5,508 nucleotides of DNA, taken from contig CAMNQN010000213.1 in the NCBI GenBank assembly GCA_946549155.1, positions 1-5,508 on the forward strand, written 5' to 3'. The DNA comes from an uncultured Lachnospiraceae bacterium (lineage in GTDB: Bacteria > Bacillota > Clostridia > Lachnospirales > Lachnospiraceae). The notes beneath the pieces are model-generated. The model was not told where the DNA came from, did no database searches, and saw only the letters and a program-made list of their open reading frames with translations. This document shows positions 5,506 through 5,508 of the stretch, piece after piece. The position numbers and the translations under genes are program-made. How positions within the stretch are numbered: position 1 is the stretch's first letter; each line of letters begins with the position of its first letter.

Positions 5506-5508
5506 TCA

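Larger units (their letters stand above)
5202..5508. other. Gene-free AT-rich region upstream of the regulator
   Basis: No intact gene was found on either strand in these 307 bases. The stretch contains the candidate gntR promoter and operator copy (5239-5287), a 12-bp palindrome (5483-5494), and a minus-strand frame with one internal stop (5257-5505). A short hairpin at 5418-5436 lacks a T-tract. No tRNA-like or riboswitch-like structure was recognised by eye. Confidence 0.6.

Overview
The window holds most of one minus-strand operon for uptake and breakdown of a sugar acid of the hexuronate/aldonate type. In transcription order (right to left) it reads: a GntR/FadR-type regulator (5201-4563), the TRAP transporter genes dctP (4451-3444), dctQ (3397-2897) and dctM (2897-1608), an altronate dehydratase uxaA (1588-92), and the first 19 codons of a KDPG aldolase eda (58 to the left edge). 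Gaps between genes from dctP onward are 46 bp, a 1-bp overlap, 19 bp and 33 bp, and no terminator-like hairpin was seen between them. This fits a single transcript that continues past the left edge.

The likely pathway is as follows. DctP captures the acid outside the membrane, and DctQM imports it using an ion gradient (normally sodium in this family). UxaA dehydrates D-altronate to 2-keto-3-deoxygluconate (KDG). After phosphorylation by a KDG kinase, which is not in this window, Eda splits KDPG into pyruvate and glyceraldehyde-3-phosphate. The enzymes that make altronate from galacturonate (uronate isomerase and tagaturonate reductase) are also absent here. The imported compound could therefore be altronate itself, or a hexuronate whose first steps are encoded elsewhere.

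Control probably centres on the GntR protein. An 8-bp word, TGATATAT, occurs twice in the 111-bp gap before dctP and once just upstream of the regulator gene. The best copy sits inside a larger inverted repeat, between the -35 and -10 elements of the best dctP promoter I can propose. This suggests a local regulator that controls both itself and the operon, but it rests on pattern reading only.

The right end (5202-5508) has no intact gene. It is AT-rich and contains the proposed gntR promoter, a 12-bp perfect palindrome, and a minus-strand reading frame interrupted by one stop that might be a decayed gene end.

The organism looks like a Gram-positive anaerobe of the Clostridia, perhaps Lachnospiraceae. 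The reasons are strong AGGAG-type ribosome binding sites, AT-rich gaps between moderately GC-rich genes, and protein style; this is an inference. The operon is a variation on a known theme and I see no wholly new system. The points most worth checking are the operator family, the apparently unanchored DctP, the unresolved substrate and the broken frame at the right edge.
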